NCBI GenBank assembly: GCA_964528565.1
Contig: CAZGSP010000039.1
Location: forward strand, 1-64,000
Direction of reading: 5' to 3'
DNA length: 64,000 bases
DNA from: UBA10133 sp964528565
GTDB taxonomy: Bacteria; Patescibacteriota; Microgenomatia; UBA1400; MFAQ01
Positions 42,843-52,287 of the stretch are shown one piece after another. The position numbers and the translations under genes are program-made. How positions within the stretch are numbered: position 1 is the stretch's first letter; the number at the start of each line of letters is the position of its first letter. A model generated the notes under the pieces. The model had not been told where the DNA came from. It ran no database searches and saw nothing but the letters and a program-made list of their open reading frames with translations.

Positions 42843-44261
42843 CTAGATTCCCAGATCACGAAGCAGATTTATTTTTATTGAGCTCTGATTGTTTGATTTT
42901 TGGACGCCGTAAATCCAGCCAAAAGCTTCATCTGCGGGACACGAGAGCGGATTACCGGCATATGTCCGAAAGAGATAACACCAGCCACCGTAGGCAGAGT
43001 AGCCAACTTCATCTTGTGTTCCTAATATGATGGAGTAAGGCTGGTTTTGGATATCTTTGGTAATTTTGATAATTCTTTCCCTTCGGGATATCAAACCATA
43101 CTTTGACTGTTCACAAGTAAAAATTGTAATAGCTGAGAAGAAAACAAGAATGAGAATCAGGAACCAGGAAATTTTGGGGCTTAAGGAAGAAAGAAGTGTC
43201 CCCGAGAAAATGGAAAATAGGGTAAAGAAACTGAGAAGGTAGTATTCGATCACGTTACCGGGATAAAGAAGATAGGAGGTAATTGAAATAATAAGCATCA
43301 CGAAAAGAAGGCAGAATTTTTTGTCTATCTTGGCCCTGAAAAACGAAAGAACCAAGATACCCAAAGAAAAGGATGAAAGGAGAAGGATGGAACCTGTTGG
43401 TGTACCCGCACCTCCGAAGCCCATTTCGGCCTGAACTGACGTCCGAGGACGTAGATACCAGAAACGACTAAGCGAGTTCCAAGTGGTGGACAAACGGCCA
43501 GGCATTCGATCTATCATGGAGGTATTGCTTTGGGAAGTGAGCATGCGAAGCGGAGTGCGCAGATTGTCAAAGTTATGGACTTTGTCGAAGACAAGAAGTG
43601 GAGAAATCAAAACCAGATATACGACGACGGAAGATATCCAGGTACTAAAAGTGATTCTTTTGAAGGACTTAAAAACGAGAAAAATAATTACCGGCCAGAA
43701 CATGAGCAGTGAAAGGTGAACATGGAGCACCGTGGCCATAATGGCCGAAACGAGAATGAACCAACGAGTATCTTTCTGAGATTTGTATAAAGAATATAAC
43801 AGCCAAATAGTCAGTAGCGGAATGGGAGATGGATTCCAGAAACGACGATCAAAGAAATTCAAGAGAGGAGATCCGGCGTATATAAGTGAAGAAAAAATGG
43901 CTACCGAGGGCGAAAACAATTGAGACGAAACAAAGTATAAGGAAATAACCGTAGCCAGACCAAGTAACGGGGCAAAGTAAGCAAGAATAAGGGGGTCTCC
44001 TCCCGAGAAGAAGAATAATAGGGCATTTAAATAGGTGAAGGCGGGTCCAAGATAAAAACCGGTATTTCCGGCGCTCACTCCAATCCAGATGGGATGAAAA
44101 TCCTGGACCTGTGACCAAGCAAGAAAAGCCTGATATTCTTCGTCAAAATTGAAACTAAACCACTCACCTGCTTTCCAAAAACGGAGTACCACCAGAAAAA
44201 CAAATAAGACGGCTACGACGAATTTGTATAGATTGTTTGTTGATGAAGATTCTTTGGCCAC
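42843..44261 (-). CDS. GT-C membrane glycosyltransferase
   Basis: 472 residues from a GTG at 44261. About eleven hydrophobic segments; the first loop has FSFNFDEEYQAFLAWSQVQD with D40-E41, and GNTGFYLGPAFTYLN follows, which resembles the L-x-GP element of the GRD subfamily but with a true D-E pair. 'FWNPSPIPLLTIWLLYSL' corresponds to the family's conserved N-P stretch. The GTG is supported by TAAACT ending 6 nt upstream. It is the last gene of the 60-43 kb block and may have its own transcript. The soluble tail is about 80 residues. Confidence 0.82.
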   Translation of the reverse strand: MAKESSSTNNLYKFVVAVLFVFLVVLRFWKAGEWFSFNFDEEYQAFLAWSQVQDFHPIWIGVSAGNTGFYLGPAFTYLNALLFFFSGGDPLILAYFAPLLGLATVISLYFVSSQLFSPSVAIFSSLIYAGSPLLNFFDRRFWNPSPIPLLTIWLLYSLYKSQKDTRWFILVSAIMATVLHVHLSLLMFWPVIIFLVFKSFKRITFSTWISSVVVYLVLISPLLVFDKVHNFDNLRTPLRMLTSQSNTSMIDRMPGRLSTTWNSLSRFWYLRPRTSVQAEMGFGGAGTPTGSILLLSSFSLGILVLSFFRAKIDKKFCLLFVMLIISITSYLLYPGNVIEYYLLSFFTLFSIFSGTLLSSLSPKISWFLILILVFFSAITIFTCEQSKYGLISRRERIIKITKDIQNQPYSIILGTQDEVGYSAYGGWCYLFRTYAGNPLSCPADEAFGWIYGVQKSNNQSSIKINLLRDLGI

Positions 44262-44273
44262 AGAAATAGTTTA
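44262..44273 (-). promoter_or_regulatory. -10 promoter of the GT-C gene at 44261, leaderless layout
   Basis: On the minus strand TAAACT (44268-44273), six nt (ATTTCT), then the GTG at 44261. It lies in the 15-bp gap after the PIG-V-like gene, so this may be an internal promoter. Confidence 0.4.
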
Positions 44274-44276
44274 GTA

Positions 44277-45407
44277 CTAGGCGACGAAGTAGCCGCGAGT
44301 AAAGAAAATGATGGAGAGAATAGACAAGACGGTGCAAACAGCATAGAGACCATACTTAACAAAAGGATGTTGTTTCTCCAACCAATAAGCCATGACCATG
44401 AACACGGGGAAAAGCACCAAAGTAAACCGGGGCATACTCATAAAAGTGCCGGAAAATGTGGGAAGAGCGAACGACAACAGAACAAATAACCAATAAGAAA
44501 AACGGATTCTCTTGAAGAAAAAAATTAGGATGGTGATAATCAACAAGGCCGAAAGCAACTCCATGACAACGGTAAAGTAGAGAGGATCCCAGTCGGTGAA
44601 AATTAGCATTTTGAAATACCGGAAAAAGACTTGGTGAAGAAGGATGAGTTTGTCCACGGTTCGGCCACCGAAAACAGACTGGATATGAAAAAAGAATAAC
44701 GGATCCCCGGTCTTGAGATACTGAAAACGCATGAATGAAAAAAGCCCCAGTGGAGGAAGCAGCAACCATATGGCAGATAGATTAACCGACTTTCTAAAAT
44801 CTTTGCCGTACATGAGCCAGTATTCATAAATGATGGAGGGCCAGAGAAAAAATCCGGTGATTCGGGTGGCCGAAGCGATCGCGGCCAAAAGACAGGCCAG
44901 GAAGAAGTGTTGGCGGCGAAGCAAATAAAAAGTCAGGATAACCAGTAAGAGAAACAAAGACTCGGTATAGACGGAGCCAAAAAAGAAGGCTGTGGGAAAA
45001 AGAAGAAGTAAATAAATAGTACTCTTGGCGATCTTGGGTTTGAAGTCGAGTAGAACTAGTTTGTAGAGGAAATAGAGAGCCAGAATAAGGGAGACGTGTG
45101 AGACAAATAATCCCGAAGCAAGATAATTACCGAAATAGTTGAAGGTTCGAACCGACCACGGGTAGACAGGGAAAAAAGCATAATCCATATCGGTTTTGTG
45201 CTGATAGCCATAGCCGTATTGAGCAAGATCCAGGTAATGAAGTCCGTCAAAGTTTGACCACATGGAGAAGATATTACTGACCGAAGGCTTTTCCGTCAGA
45301 TTGGTGAAGCGGGTACGGGGAGAAAGGAGGAACATGGCCGGAAGGGCAATAAGAACGATTAGTAGCCGCCAACCCAGAACGAGTTTGAAGATCTCTTTTA
45401 GTGACAT
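44277..45407 (-). CDS. PIG-V-like GT-C mannosyltransferase family protein
   Basis: 376 residues with about nine membrane segments. The first large loop has WSNFDGLHYLDLAQYGYGYQ and then YAFFPVYPWSVR, and FPTAFFFGSVYTESLFLLL follows the next helices. This pattern (W-D-x-x-H-Y-x-x-I-A-x-x-G-Y, FFPLYP, FFS-YTES) is that of PIG-V/GPI mannosyltransferase II-like proteins, which in bacteria act as lipid-linked-sugar mannosyltransferases. The aspartate of WSNFD would be the catalytic one. Its ATG overlaps the 3' end of the GT4 gene by 10 nt. Confidence 0.85.
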   Translation of the reverse strand: MSLKEIFKLVLGWRLLIVLIALPAMFLLSPRTRFTNLTEKPSVSNIFSMWSNFDGLHYLDLAQYGYGYQHKTDMDYAFFPVYPWSVRTFNYFGNYLASGLFVSHVSLILALYFLYKLVLLDFKPKIAKSTIYLLLLFPTAFFFGSVYTESLFLLLVILTFYLLRRQHFFLACLLAAIASATRITGFFLWPSIIYEYWLMYGKDFRKSVNLSAIWLLLPPLGLFSFMRFQYLKTGDPLFFFHIQSVFGGRTVDKLILLHQVFFRYFKMLIFTDWDPLYFTVVMELLSALLIITILIFFFKRIRFSYWLFVLLSFALPTFSGTFMSMPRFTLVLFPVFMVMAYWLEKQHPFVKYGLYAVCTVLSILSIIFFTRGYFVA

Positions 45408-46411
45408 AGGGTTTTGTAAACTTCTAGGGTGAGGTGGGCGGTTTTGGACCAGCTGAAATCGCGAGAACGCTTTTTGGCCAGTTCGATCTGCTTGGCCTTG
45501 GCTGAAGATGATAGATTTAGAGCATTGGCGATTGCTTTTTCCATCGATTTTAATTTTCTTGGGTTAAAGACGATCGCCTCTTCGTGGTAGACCTCCGGGA
45601 GACTGGAGGTCTTGGAACTGGCCACCAGACAACCGGCTGTCATCGCTTCGAGTAGTGGAAGACCAAACCCTTCGTAGAGGGAGGGCTGGACATAAAGTTC
45701 GGCCAAATGAAGCATGGCATTAAAGTCATCGTTTGGGACGTAACCCGGATAAATAATGTGGTTATAGACCTGAAGTCGGACAAGATCGATAAGCTCGGGT
45801 TCGACCGGTTTGACGATCTCCTGCAGCATACCTTTTCCGACTATGACGAGCGGTATTTCCAGACGATCGGTGACTTCTGCCAGTGAAGGGAGATTCTTGT
45901 TCGGGTTGGGACCGGCGGCGAGAGTCAGAACAAATTTGTCGGGTAAATGATATTTTTCTTTTACCTCCTTAAGTTTGGATGCCGAGGGAACTTTTCGGTA
46001 TGCCTCGTCCACAGCCAGAGGGGTAACAAATATTTTCTCCGGAGCGGTGCGGAAGTACTTGATGATATCTTCTTTGGAATTTCCGGAATCGGTGATAATG
46101 GCAGAGACGGTTCTGAGTGACCACCACTGAATGAGAAGTTTTATGGTTCCCCTAATGCCTTTGGGGTATTTATCGGCCAGAACCAAGGGTGTCAGATCGT
46201 GGATGGTGACAACGGTCGGTCTTTCTTTTTTTAAGGGTAAGGTGAGATAAAAAGGATCGAAAAAAGGATAGTGAATAATGTCGGGATCTTTATCGGTCAG
46301 CTCAATTTTCGGTAATTTTTCGAGGGCAGTTCGAAGATGTTCGGCATAGACACCGACTCCCCTACCGGAAGAGTGTCCACCACCATCGAGAAAGACTTTA
46401 ATTGGTGCCAT
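45398..46411 (-). CDS. GT4 glycosyltransferase
   Basis: 337 residues with a GT-B fold: FLDGGGHSSGRGVGVYAEHL near the start, TVVTIHDLTPLVL, ITDSGNSKEDIIKYF, PEKIFVTPLAVDEAYRKV, LTLAAGPNPNKNLPSL and the complete E-x7-E in YEGFGLPLLEAMTAG. It resembles the truncated GT4 at 1-871 but keeps the second glutamate. Likely donors are GDP-mannose or a nucleotide 6-deoxysugar. Its start overlaps the previous gene's 3' end by 14 nt. Confidence 0.93.
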   Translation of the reverse strand: MAPIKVFLDGGGHSSGRGVGVYAEHLRTALEKLPKIELTDKDPDIIHYPFFDPFYLTLPLKKERPTVVTIHDLTPLVLADKYPKGIRGTIKLLIQWWSLRTVSAIITDSGNSKEDIIKYFRTAPEKIFVTPLAVDEAYRKVPSASKLKEVKEKYHLPDKFVLTLAAGPNPNKNLPSLAEVTDRLEIPLVIVGKGMLQEIVKPVEPELIDLVRLQVYNHIIYPGYVPNDDFNAMLHLAELYVQPSLYEGFGLPLLEAMTAGCLVASSKTSSLPEVYHEEAIVFNPRKLKSMEKAIANALNLSSSAKAKQIELAKKRSRDFSWSKTAHLTLEVYKTLCH

Positions 46412-47279
46412 ATTCTTCGTCTTTATAGAGTTCCCATAGTTTCATATAGGAGAAAGCGTGATGAAGACCGGAATAGAGTGAAAAAACAAAGCCTGGAAAA
46501 CCATCCATGAAGCCGCGGTAACGGAAATAGAGACTGCAGAAAGTGCCGAGGGGTTTAAAAAATAAATAGTTTAGCGTATTAAAGATGTTGATCTTGACTC
46601 CGGCTTCTTTTAATTGATGAGCCTTCAGACTAGAGTACGTATTTTCTCTCAGGAGATATCGGGAAAAATGAGGGGTGGCGTAATGATCCAGATCCGACAC
46701 CAACCAACCGGTAACGCCGTGGACCACCATTTGCTCGTGAACGTCCTTGGCCGGAAGAACAGCTTTCCCTTTTTGAAAGAGACGGATGACCGGATCGGGG
46801 TACTGACCGGCGTTTTTGAGATAACGATTCAGAAAGAAGTTTTTACGGGGTAGCCAGTAGGCAGGGGCTGGTTCCGTCAATTTTTTTGGTCTGGGAAAAA
46901 CAGTTAGATATTTATTGACCGATGATTTGAGAGGAGAGATCCAGGAATCATAGCCAAAATACGTGCCCTCCAGAATACCGACGATCTCCTTCTTCATCCC
47001 GGGGGTAACTCTTTCGTCGGCATCCATCTGAAGAATCCAGTCGGACTGGGCTTCCCGGTTCGCGATGGCTTTTTGAATATGGAAGATCGGATTGTTTTCC
47101 CGGAGGAGGATTTTGGCCCCATATTTCTTGGCGATCTCTACCGTCTTGTCCTGAGACCGGCCATCGACGATGATGATCTCGTCCGCAAAGTCTTTGACCG
47201 AGTCGAGACAGGCGGCGATGTTTGACTCTTCGTTGTAGGTAGCCAGGGTGACGGAGATAGTTTGGCGTTTTATTTTCAT
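46398..47279 (-). CDS. GT2 glycosyltransferase, WaaE/KdtX-like
   Basis: 293 residues. ISVTLATYNEESNIAACLDS, EIIIVDGRSQDKTVEIAKKY and WILQMDADERVTPGMKKEI are the GT-A core with DADER metal site. RLFQKGKAVLPAKDVHEQM and WLVSDLDHYATPHFSRYL belong to the acceptor half of WaaE/KdtX-type proteins. It resembles the enzyme at 12128-13066. The ATGA overlap (47276-47279) couples it to the first gene of the PMT array upstream. Confidence 0.9.
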   Translation of the reverse strand: MKIKRQTISVTLATYNEESNIAACLDSVKDFADEIIIVDGRSQDKTVEIAKKYGAKILLRENNPIFHIQKAIANREAQSDWILQMDADERVTPGMKKEIVGILEGTYFGYDSWISPLKSSVNKYLTVFPRPKKLTEPAPAYWLPRKNFFLNRYLKNAGQYPDPVIRLFQKGKAVLPAKDVHEQMVVHGVTGWLVSDLDHYATPHFSRYLLRENTYSSLKAHQLKEAGVKINIFNTLNYLFFKPLGTFCSLYFRYRGFMDGFPGFVFSLYSGLHHAFSYMKLWELYKDEEYGTN

Positions 47280-48913
47280 GGTGTGGCAATAAACTTGTAC
47301 ATAGGATGTCCCACAGGGTCGTTTATGATGTAGATGACCGCTTTGTCATCTACGGACTCATCAGCAGAGATTATAAGGGTTTTGACAAGCTTCCGGTCCT
47401 CGGGATAGTTTATTTGCCTGAATTCGAACTTATCAAACGCCCGGACCGTGGAGAAACCGAACCTGTCCCGCGGGGTCATAACCAGTTCCTTTTGTAATTT
47501 TTGGGGTGGATATTGAAGAAAGAAAGCCATCAAAATATAGGGCTGGTCGTAGCGGTCGGAGATCACGATACGGTCGTATTCATCGTAGTGTTCTTTGACG
47601 TAGCCGGCTATTTGGTCAAAGCCATATTGCCATGCATAGGGTAATTCTTTGGGATAATGAACGTAGTACAGATGGAGATAACGGGCGACACAGTAGCCAC
47701 CGAAAAGAGAGATTAGGAAAACAAAGAGAGAAAAGACCACTTTGATGTTTATCTTCTTAAAAAATTCCATGGTCGCGGTAACACCAAAGGCACAGATAAA
47801 TGTCAAAGGTATCACCATATTTTGGGCGCGAAGGGCATGAGGACTTTGGAACGTCAGAGCCGCTGCCAAAGGAGAGATCAGGAACCAGATAAAAATCAAT
47901 CGCTTTTCTTTTGATTCTAATTTCAACAAGGAAAGTAGCCCAAAAAAGTAAAACGGTATAAGGAACATATAGGTTTGCCCCATGCCGGGTACTTTACTGC
48001 GGGCGATTTCGTCCCCGGTGACAAAGAGGAAACGTGGCGAATAATGAGAAAGATAATTCTTCACAAACCTGAGACTGTAGGAAAGATATTGATTGTGGAT
48101 GGCTTTTACAAAGATCGTTTCCGGAACATGGGCGCGGCGCATTTCCAGGGCCTGCCATAACGGACCGGTGTCGGCAAAGACGGAAACACCGGTAAAACGG
48201 GACTGGCCTTCTTTGGACAGTAGTTGACCGGCCAAGGGAAGTACGAGAACAAAACCGAGGACGGCGGCGGCAATAACTAGTTTTATCCTCTTCGGCGCCA
48301 AGTCGCCCAATAAAGGTTTCCAATAAATAACCAGGAGAGATAAAACCAATAGTGGAGAAATGATTCGAGCGGAATGATAGGCGTACATGCCGGTTGCCAT
48401 GGATGCTGCAAAAAGGAATAAGAGTTTAGTTTTTTCCAGACCTCTAAAAAAGGCCCAAAGTCCCAATAGGATAAAGAACAGAGCGGCATTTACTTCCCAC
48501 CCGCCTCGGGAAAATTGAAGATGCCATGGTGAGATGGCCAGGAGCAAGGCCGAAATGACCGGTAAATATTTATTTTTGGGGAATAGTGATCGGGCCAATA
48601 AATAAACAAGATAGACGGAAGCAATACCCAAGATGGCCGATGGAAGGCGGACAGCCCAGATGTTTAAACCGAGGATCTTCACAAACGGCAAAACCAAATA
48701 AAAATAGACCGGGGGTTTGAAGTCGTCAAAAGACCGGAAGACCAGTGGCCAGGAAGCTCCGTGTTCATCCTTGCCGGTTTGGATCAGGGACCAGGCGTTG
48801 TAACCGATGGCGGCTTCGTCGGCGTTTAGACCGGCGGGGAATTTATCCAGAGCAAAAAGTCTTAGGGCCGAAGCTAAAAGAAGAATTAAAATGATGGATA
48901 AATATTTTTTCAT
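47276..48913 (-). CDS. PMT-like GT39 membrane glycosyltransferase, array member
   Basis: 545 residues, twelve or so membrane segments and a soluble tail of about 120 residues. After TM1: LNADEAAIGYNAWSLIQTG with D32-E33, then KDEHGASWPLVFRSFDDFKP and VRLPSAILGIASVYLVYLLA. 'SPWHLQFSRGGWEVNAALFF' is the loop with the family's S-x-W-E-x-N motif. The loop after the middle helices has AIHNQYLSYSLRFVKNYLSH and YSPRFLFVTGDE, a region shared by all array members. As a PMT/ArnT relative it should transfer sugar from polyprenyl phosphate outside the cell, perhaps onto protein. It follows the next array member with no gap (48913/48914). Confidence 0.87.
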   Translation of the reverse strand: MKKYLSIILILLLASALRLFALDKFPAGLNADEAAIGYNAWSLIQTGKDEHGASWPLVFRSFDDFKPPVYFYLVLPFVKILGLNIWAVRLPSAILGIASVYLVYLLARSLFPKNKYLPVISALLLAISPWHLQFSRGGWEVNAALFFILLGLWAFFRGLEKTKLLFLFAASMATGMYAYHSARIISPLLVLSLLVIYWKPLLGDLAPKRIKLVIAAAVLGFVLVLPLAGQLLSKEGQSRFTGVSVFADTGPLWQALEMRRAHVPETIFVKAIHNQYLSYSLRFVKNYLSHYSPRFLFVTGDEIARSKVPGMGQTYMFLIPFYFFGLLSLLKLESKEKRLIFIWFLISPLAAALTFQSPHALRAQNMVIPLTFICAFGVTATMEFFKKINIKVVFSLFVFLISLFGGYCVARYLHLYYVHYPKELPYAWQYGFDQIAGYVKEHYDEYDRIVISDRYDQPYILMAFFLQYPPQKLQKELVMTPRDRFGFSTVRAFDKFEFRQINYPEDRKLVKTLIISADESVDDKAVIYIINDPVGHPMYKFIATP

Positions 48914-50596
48914 TTATGGCTTGGTCTTGAGGACTCTAAAAAGAATTTTATGATCGGGGGTTTCGATCTGACGGAAATGTTCGACATTTGAGCCGGCGAT
49001 ATCGTATTGTCTATTGATATTACCCTCGGAGCCAATAAAAAGGGTGTCTTTCTGGGTGTTCATATCGGAATCTCCAAACTGGTGGAACTCCACGTTGCCG
49101 ATCTTATCAACACGTCCAACATCCAAACCGCCACTGACGAAGTCGTTGTTAGCTTGATATGTGGCGGGGTCGTAGGCGGTATAAAAAACATAATAGATAT
49201 ATGGCTGGCCAAAGACATCGGTGAAAACAATTTTTTTGGCGGGATAGTCTTTGATGGCTTGGACTACCTGTTTGTAGCCATAATTAAACTCCGAGGCAAA
49301 AACCGTTTGGCTATGGAAGAAATAAACATCAAAGGTGTAGAAGGTGAGGAGAACATACAAAGCCACCAGTGGTATGGAGAAGTATTTTAAAATTGAAAGA
49401 CAATAATACGTACCGATACCGGAAATAATGGCTAGTGGTACGGTCATAAATAAAGCCCGAACGGTAGAAAATTCCGCAAGTGTTAATGAGGCGGGGATGG
49501 GGGCAATGAGTAACAGACCCAGGATGATCAAAGGTGTCTTATCAAATCCCTCGTGCGTACCGTTAACTATTAATCTCGATAGATAGATCAAACCGAAGAT
49601 AAGCCAGATAAATTCGAGGGGGTTCAAGATTCCCAGAGATGGAACGTGTCCCCTCTCGGTAATGGTGGGACCCTCGTAAAAAAGTACTTCCGGTGAAAAA
49701 TGGTAAACATACCTGGACAGAACCAGCGAGGTCGAGAGCTGAAGCTGGTTGTGAAATAACGGAATGGTCCCGGAGCCCGCGCCGTCGATCGGTGCCAATT
49801 TGGCAGTGAGATCCGGCTTGTAGTTGAAAATACTCAGGGTGCTAAGCCTGTTCCCGGCACTGCCCAAAATCGAACCAAAGAAGATCCAAAGTCCGAAAAG
49901 AACAAAGGGTGCAAGAAGTAATAATTTTTTAGGTTTAAGGTAAACTGGAATTTGTTGCCAAAAATCTTTCCGGTAAATAGCTAGAAATAAAAGAAAAACG
50001 AGTGGAGTAAGAAGTTTGGCGGCTTGATACATGGCCAGGGAAAGGCAGGCAAATAGCAAAGACGGAAAAATGGACGAACTCCCCTTGAGGAATCTAAGGA
50101 AGTAATACAAAGCAAAAATGGTCAGTGTGGTAAATACATTCACTTCCCACGCGCCATGACTAAAATGGACATGCCAAGGCGAAATAGCCAGTGCGAGGGC
50201 GGCGAGGTCCCAGGGGAACAACTCAAAGCCGAGGATTTTAAAACCTTTTGTCTTTGAATCAATAAAAATTTCTTTGGTTAGGAGATAGACTCCCCAGATG
50301 GCCAAAATACCGGCAAGAGCGCTAGGAAAGCGGACTGCAAATTCATTTAAACCAAATATGGCCACCATGGGAACGGTGAGATAAATGTAGGCGCCGGGTT
50401 TGTAATCACCAAAACTTTTGAAAATAAGGGGGAGAAAAGCGCCGTGCTCGTCCCTGCCGGTCTTGAGAATGGAATAGGCGTTGTAACCAATGGCCGCTTC
50501 ATCCCAGGTAAGCCCGTTGGGAACAGCTGACAACATCCATAGCCTAAGAAAAGATCCGATGACCAACGCAATAATTAGAATAAGGTATTTCTTCAT
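48914..50596 (-). CDS. PMT-like GT39 membrane glycosyltransferase, array member
   Basis: 560 residues with the same plan as its neighbours: LTWDEAAIGYNAYSILKTGR with D32-E33 in loop 1, SFGDYKPGAYIYLTVPMVAI, 'SPWHVHFSHGAWEVNVFTTL', and the middle-loop element FHNQLQLSTSLVLSRYVYHF followed by SPEVLFYEGP. The soluble tail has IYYVFYTAYDPATYQANNDF, which corresponds to a Y-x-x-F-Y-x-x-Y-D-P motif shared by the array. Its ATG overlaps the upstream TGA (ATGA). Closest in plan to the 47276 gene: both start MKKYL and share the MKKYL-to-DE spacing. Confidence 0.87.
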   Translation of the reverse strand: MKKYLILIIALVIGSFLRLWMLSAVPNGLTWDEAAIGYNAYSILKTGRDEHGAFLPLIFKSFGDYKPGAYIYLTVPMVAIFGLNEFAVRFPSALAGILAIWGVYLLTKEIFIDSKTKGFKILGFELFPWDLAALALAISPWHVHFSHGAWEVNVFTTLTIFALYYFLRFLKGSSSIFPSLLFACLSLAMYQAAKLLTPLVFLLFLAIYRKDFWQQIPVYLKPKKLLLLAPFVLFGLWIFFGSILGSAGNRLSTLSIFNYKPDLTAKLAPIDGAGSGTIPLFHNQLQLSTSLVLSRYVYHFSPEVLFYEGPTITERGHVPSLGILNPLEFIWLIFGLIYLSRLIVNGTHEGFDKTPLIILGLLLIAPIPASLTLAEFSTVRALFMTVPLAIISGIGTYYCLSILKYFSIPLVALYVLLTFYTFDVYFFHSQTVFASEFNYGYKQVVQAIKDYPAKKIVFTDVFGQPYIYYVFYTAYDPATYQANNDFVSGGLDVGRVDKIGNVEFHQFGDSDMNTQKDTLFIGSEGNINRQYDIAGSNVEHFRQIETPDHKILFRVLKTKP

Positions 50597-52287
50597 GGTA
50601 CAGAGGTAATTGTAAACGCCGGGGAGCCATCCAGGAAGTTAATCGTTTCGATCACGTGGGCATTGACCGGAACGTGGTCCGGCGAGGTAACTAGCAGACC
50701 CCTGGCAGTCGAGATCTCTTGTCCACTTTCAATAGGCAAGGAATTTATCCCTATGGTGGGGATTTGCCAATCGTTGACAAAATAAACGTTATCAATCTTG
50801 TCCGTCCAGAACCAATCGGACTTTTCATAACGGATGTTCTCCGGTCCCGGTTGGAGCTTTTCGGGAGACAGCCCGGTAAAGAAAACATAGAAAATATGCG
50901 GTTCGCCGTAACGTTTGGTGATAAAGATGCGGTCGTATTCCGACCAGTGCTCCGAGATATAATCCATGACTTGTTCGTAACCATACTGCCAGGAAGAAGA
51001 GAACTTGGTCTTGTAATCACCTGCGTATTGTCCCAGGTAATAGCCGAAGGAAAGTAAGGTCCAGAGAGAAAAAAGAGAGACAAAAATCAATTGTCTCTTT
51101 TCTGGTATGAGGACCAAAAGCCTGGCCAGACCCAAACAAGCCAAAATAACAACTGCGGGTATCATGGGATTTGGCCGGAGAGCTTGGGGCGGATCAATGG
51201 TCAGGCTGGCGGCGACGGGGGAAAGGAATAACCAGGCATAGAGCATTTGGAAGGCCTTGTCACTTTTGACGTGAGGTAGATAGAAAATGAAACCCAAAAG
51301 AGCCAGAAGGAAGACCGGAAGGGTCAGCAGGTTTTCCTTGGGAATAGCAAACTGGTATTGGGCTCCCCACTTTTGAGAAAAGAAATCCGGAGAGAAATAG
51401 CCGAGATAGTTCTTCGAGAAAATAGTGAGGAAATAAACGGGCCGGTTGTAAATAAGTCTGGCCACAAGTGAAGGAAGGGGGCTTTGGGCTCTATTTTCTC
51501 CGATTTGAAAGACTGATGAGGGCGAAAGAATTTTTAGTTTGTCATAACGGGCCGTCCCCTCTCCTAAATATACTTGAAAGATAACGAGGCCGGAGAAGAG
51601 CAATGCCATGAATATCGATAGACCGGTTTTGAAATTTATCTTTATTTTGGGCCGGTAGATTAAAAAGGACAAGATCACCATGAGAGGGACAAAGACCCTG
51701 GCTGTGTTGTAAGTATGCAAAGATAAACCAAGTAAAACGACGGAGGGTAGAATGGAGGCCTTATTCCCAAAAAATTTTAGTAAGAAATAAAATCCGAAGA
51801 TGATGAGGGTCAGAGATAAGTTGGCTTCCAGTGCCGGTCTGGAGATAAAAAAGTGCCAGGGAAGAATGGCTAGTAACAAAGCGGTTAGAAAGCCAAGATT
51901 TATTTTGCGCTTAAATAAATTTTGGGAAAGGTTGGGGAAAATCTCATTGGTCAGTAAATATATACCGGGAATAGCAAGAGTACCCGCAAAGGCAGAGATA
52001 AACCTGACAGCAAAGGCATTGAGGCCAAAAAGCCAAACCGGAATAACCGAAAGATAGATATATAGAGGAAGTTTGAAATCGCCAAAGGCGCGGAAAATTA
52101 GCGGAAAGGTTTTGCCCCATTCGTCCTTGCCCGTCTGTAAAATCGAAAGGGCGTTGTATCCGTGACTCACTTCGTCCCAGTTTAAAGAGACGGGTAATGA
52201 TCCAAGTTTCCAAAATCTTAAGATACCGCTGACTATCGTCAGAATGAGGAGGACTAAAAAGCTATGGTTTTTAAAAATGGACTTCAT
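50593..52287 (-). CDS. PMT-like GT39 membrane glycosyltransferase, array member
   Basis: 564 residues. Loop 1 reads VSLNWDEVSHGYNALSILQT with D38-E39; 'LPWHFFISRPALEANLSLTL' gives a P-A-L-E-A-N version of the W-E-x-N motif; the middle loop has ARLIYNRPVYFLTIFSKNYL and YFSPDFFSQKW. The tail has HIFYVFFTGLSPEKLQPGPE. It overlaps the next array gene upstream by 17 nt (52271-52287) and the downstream one by 4 nt. The S-H-G-Y variant after D-E (instead of A-I-G-Y) and the different tail suggest another acceptor or donor than its neighbours (inference). Confidence 0.87.
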   Translation of the reverse strand: MKSIFKNHSFLVLLILTIVSGILRFWKLGSLPVSLNWDEVSHGYNALSILQTGKDEWGKTFPLIFRAFGDFKLPLYIYLSVIPVWLFGLNAFAVRFISAFAGTLAIPGIYLLTNEIFPNLSQNLFKRKINLGFLTALLLAILPWHFFISRPALEANLSLTLIIFGFYFLLKFFGNKASILPSVVLLGLSLHTYNTARVFVPLMVILSFLIYRPKIKINFKTGLSIFMALLFSGLVIFQVYLGEGTARYDKLKILSPSSVFQIGENRAQSPLPSLVARLIYNRPVYFLTIFSKNYLGYFSPDFFSQKWGAQYQFAIPKENLLTLPVFLLALLGFIFYLPHVKSDKAFQMLYAWLFLSPVAASLTIDPPQALRPNPMIPAVVILACLGLARLLVLIPEKRQLIFVSLFSLWTLLSFGYYLGQYAGDYKTKFSSSWQYGYEQVMDYISEHWSEYDRIFITKRYGEPHIFYVFFTGLSPEKLQPGPENIRYEKSDWFWTDKIDNVYFVNDWQIPTIGINSLPIESGQEISTARGLLVTSPDHVPVNAHVIETINFLDGSPAFTITSVP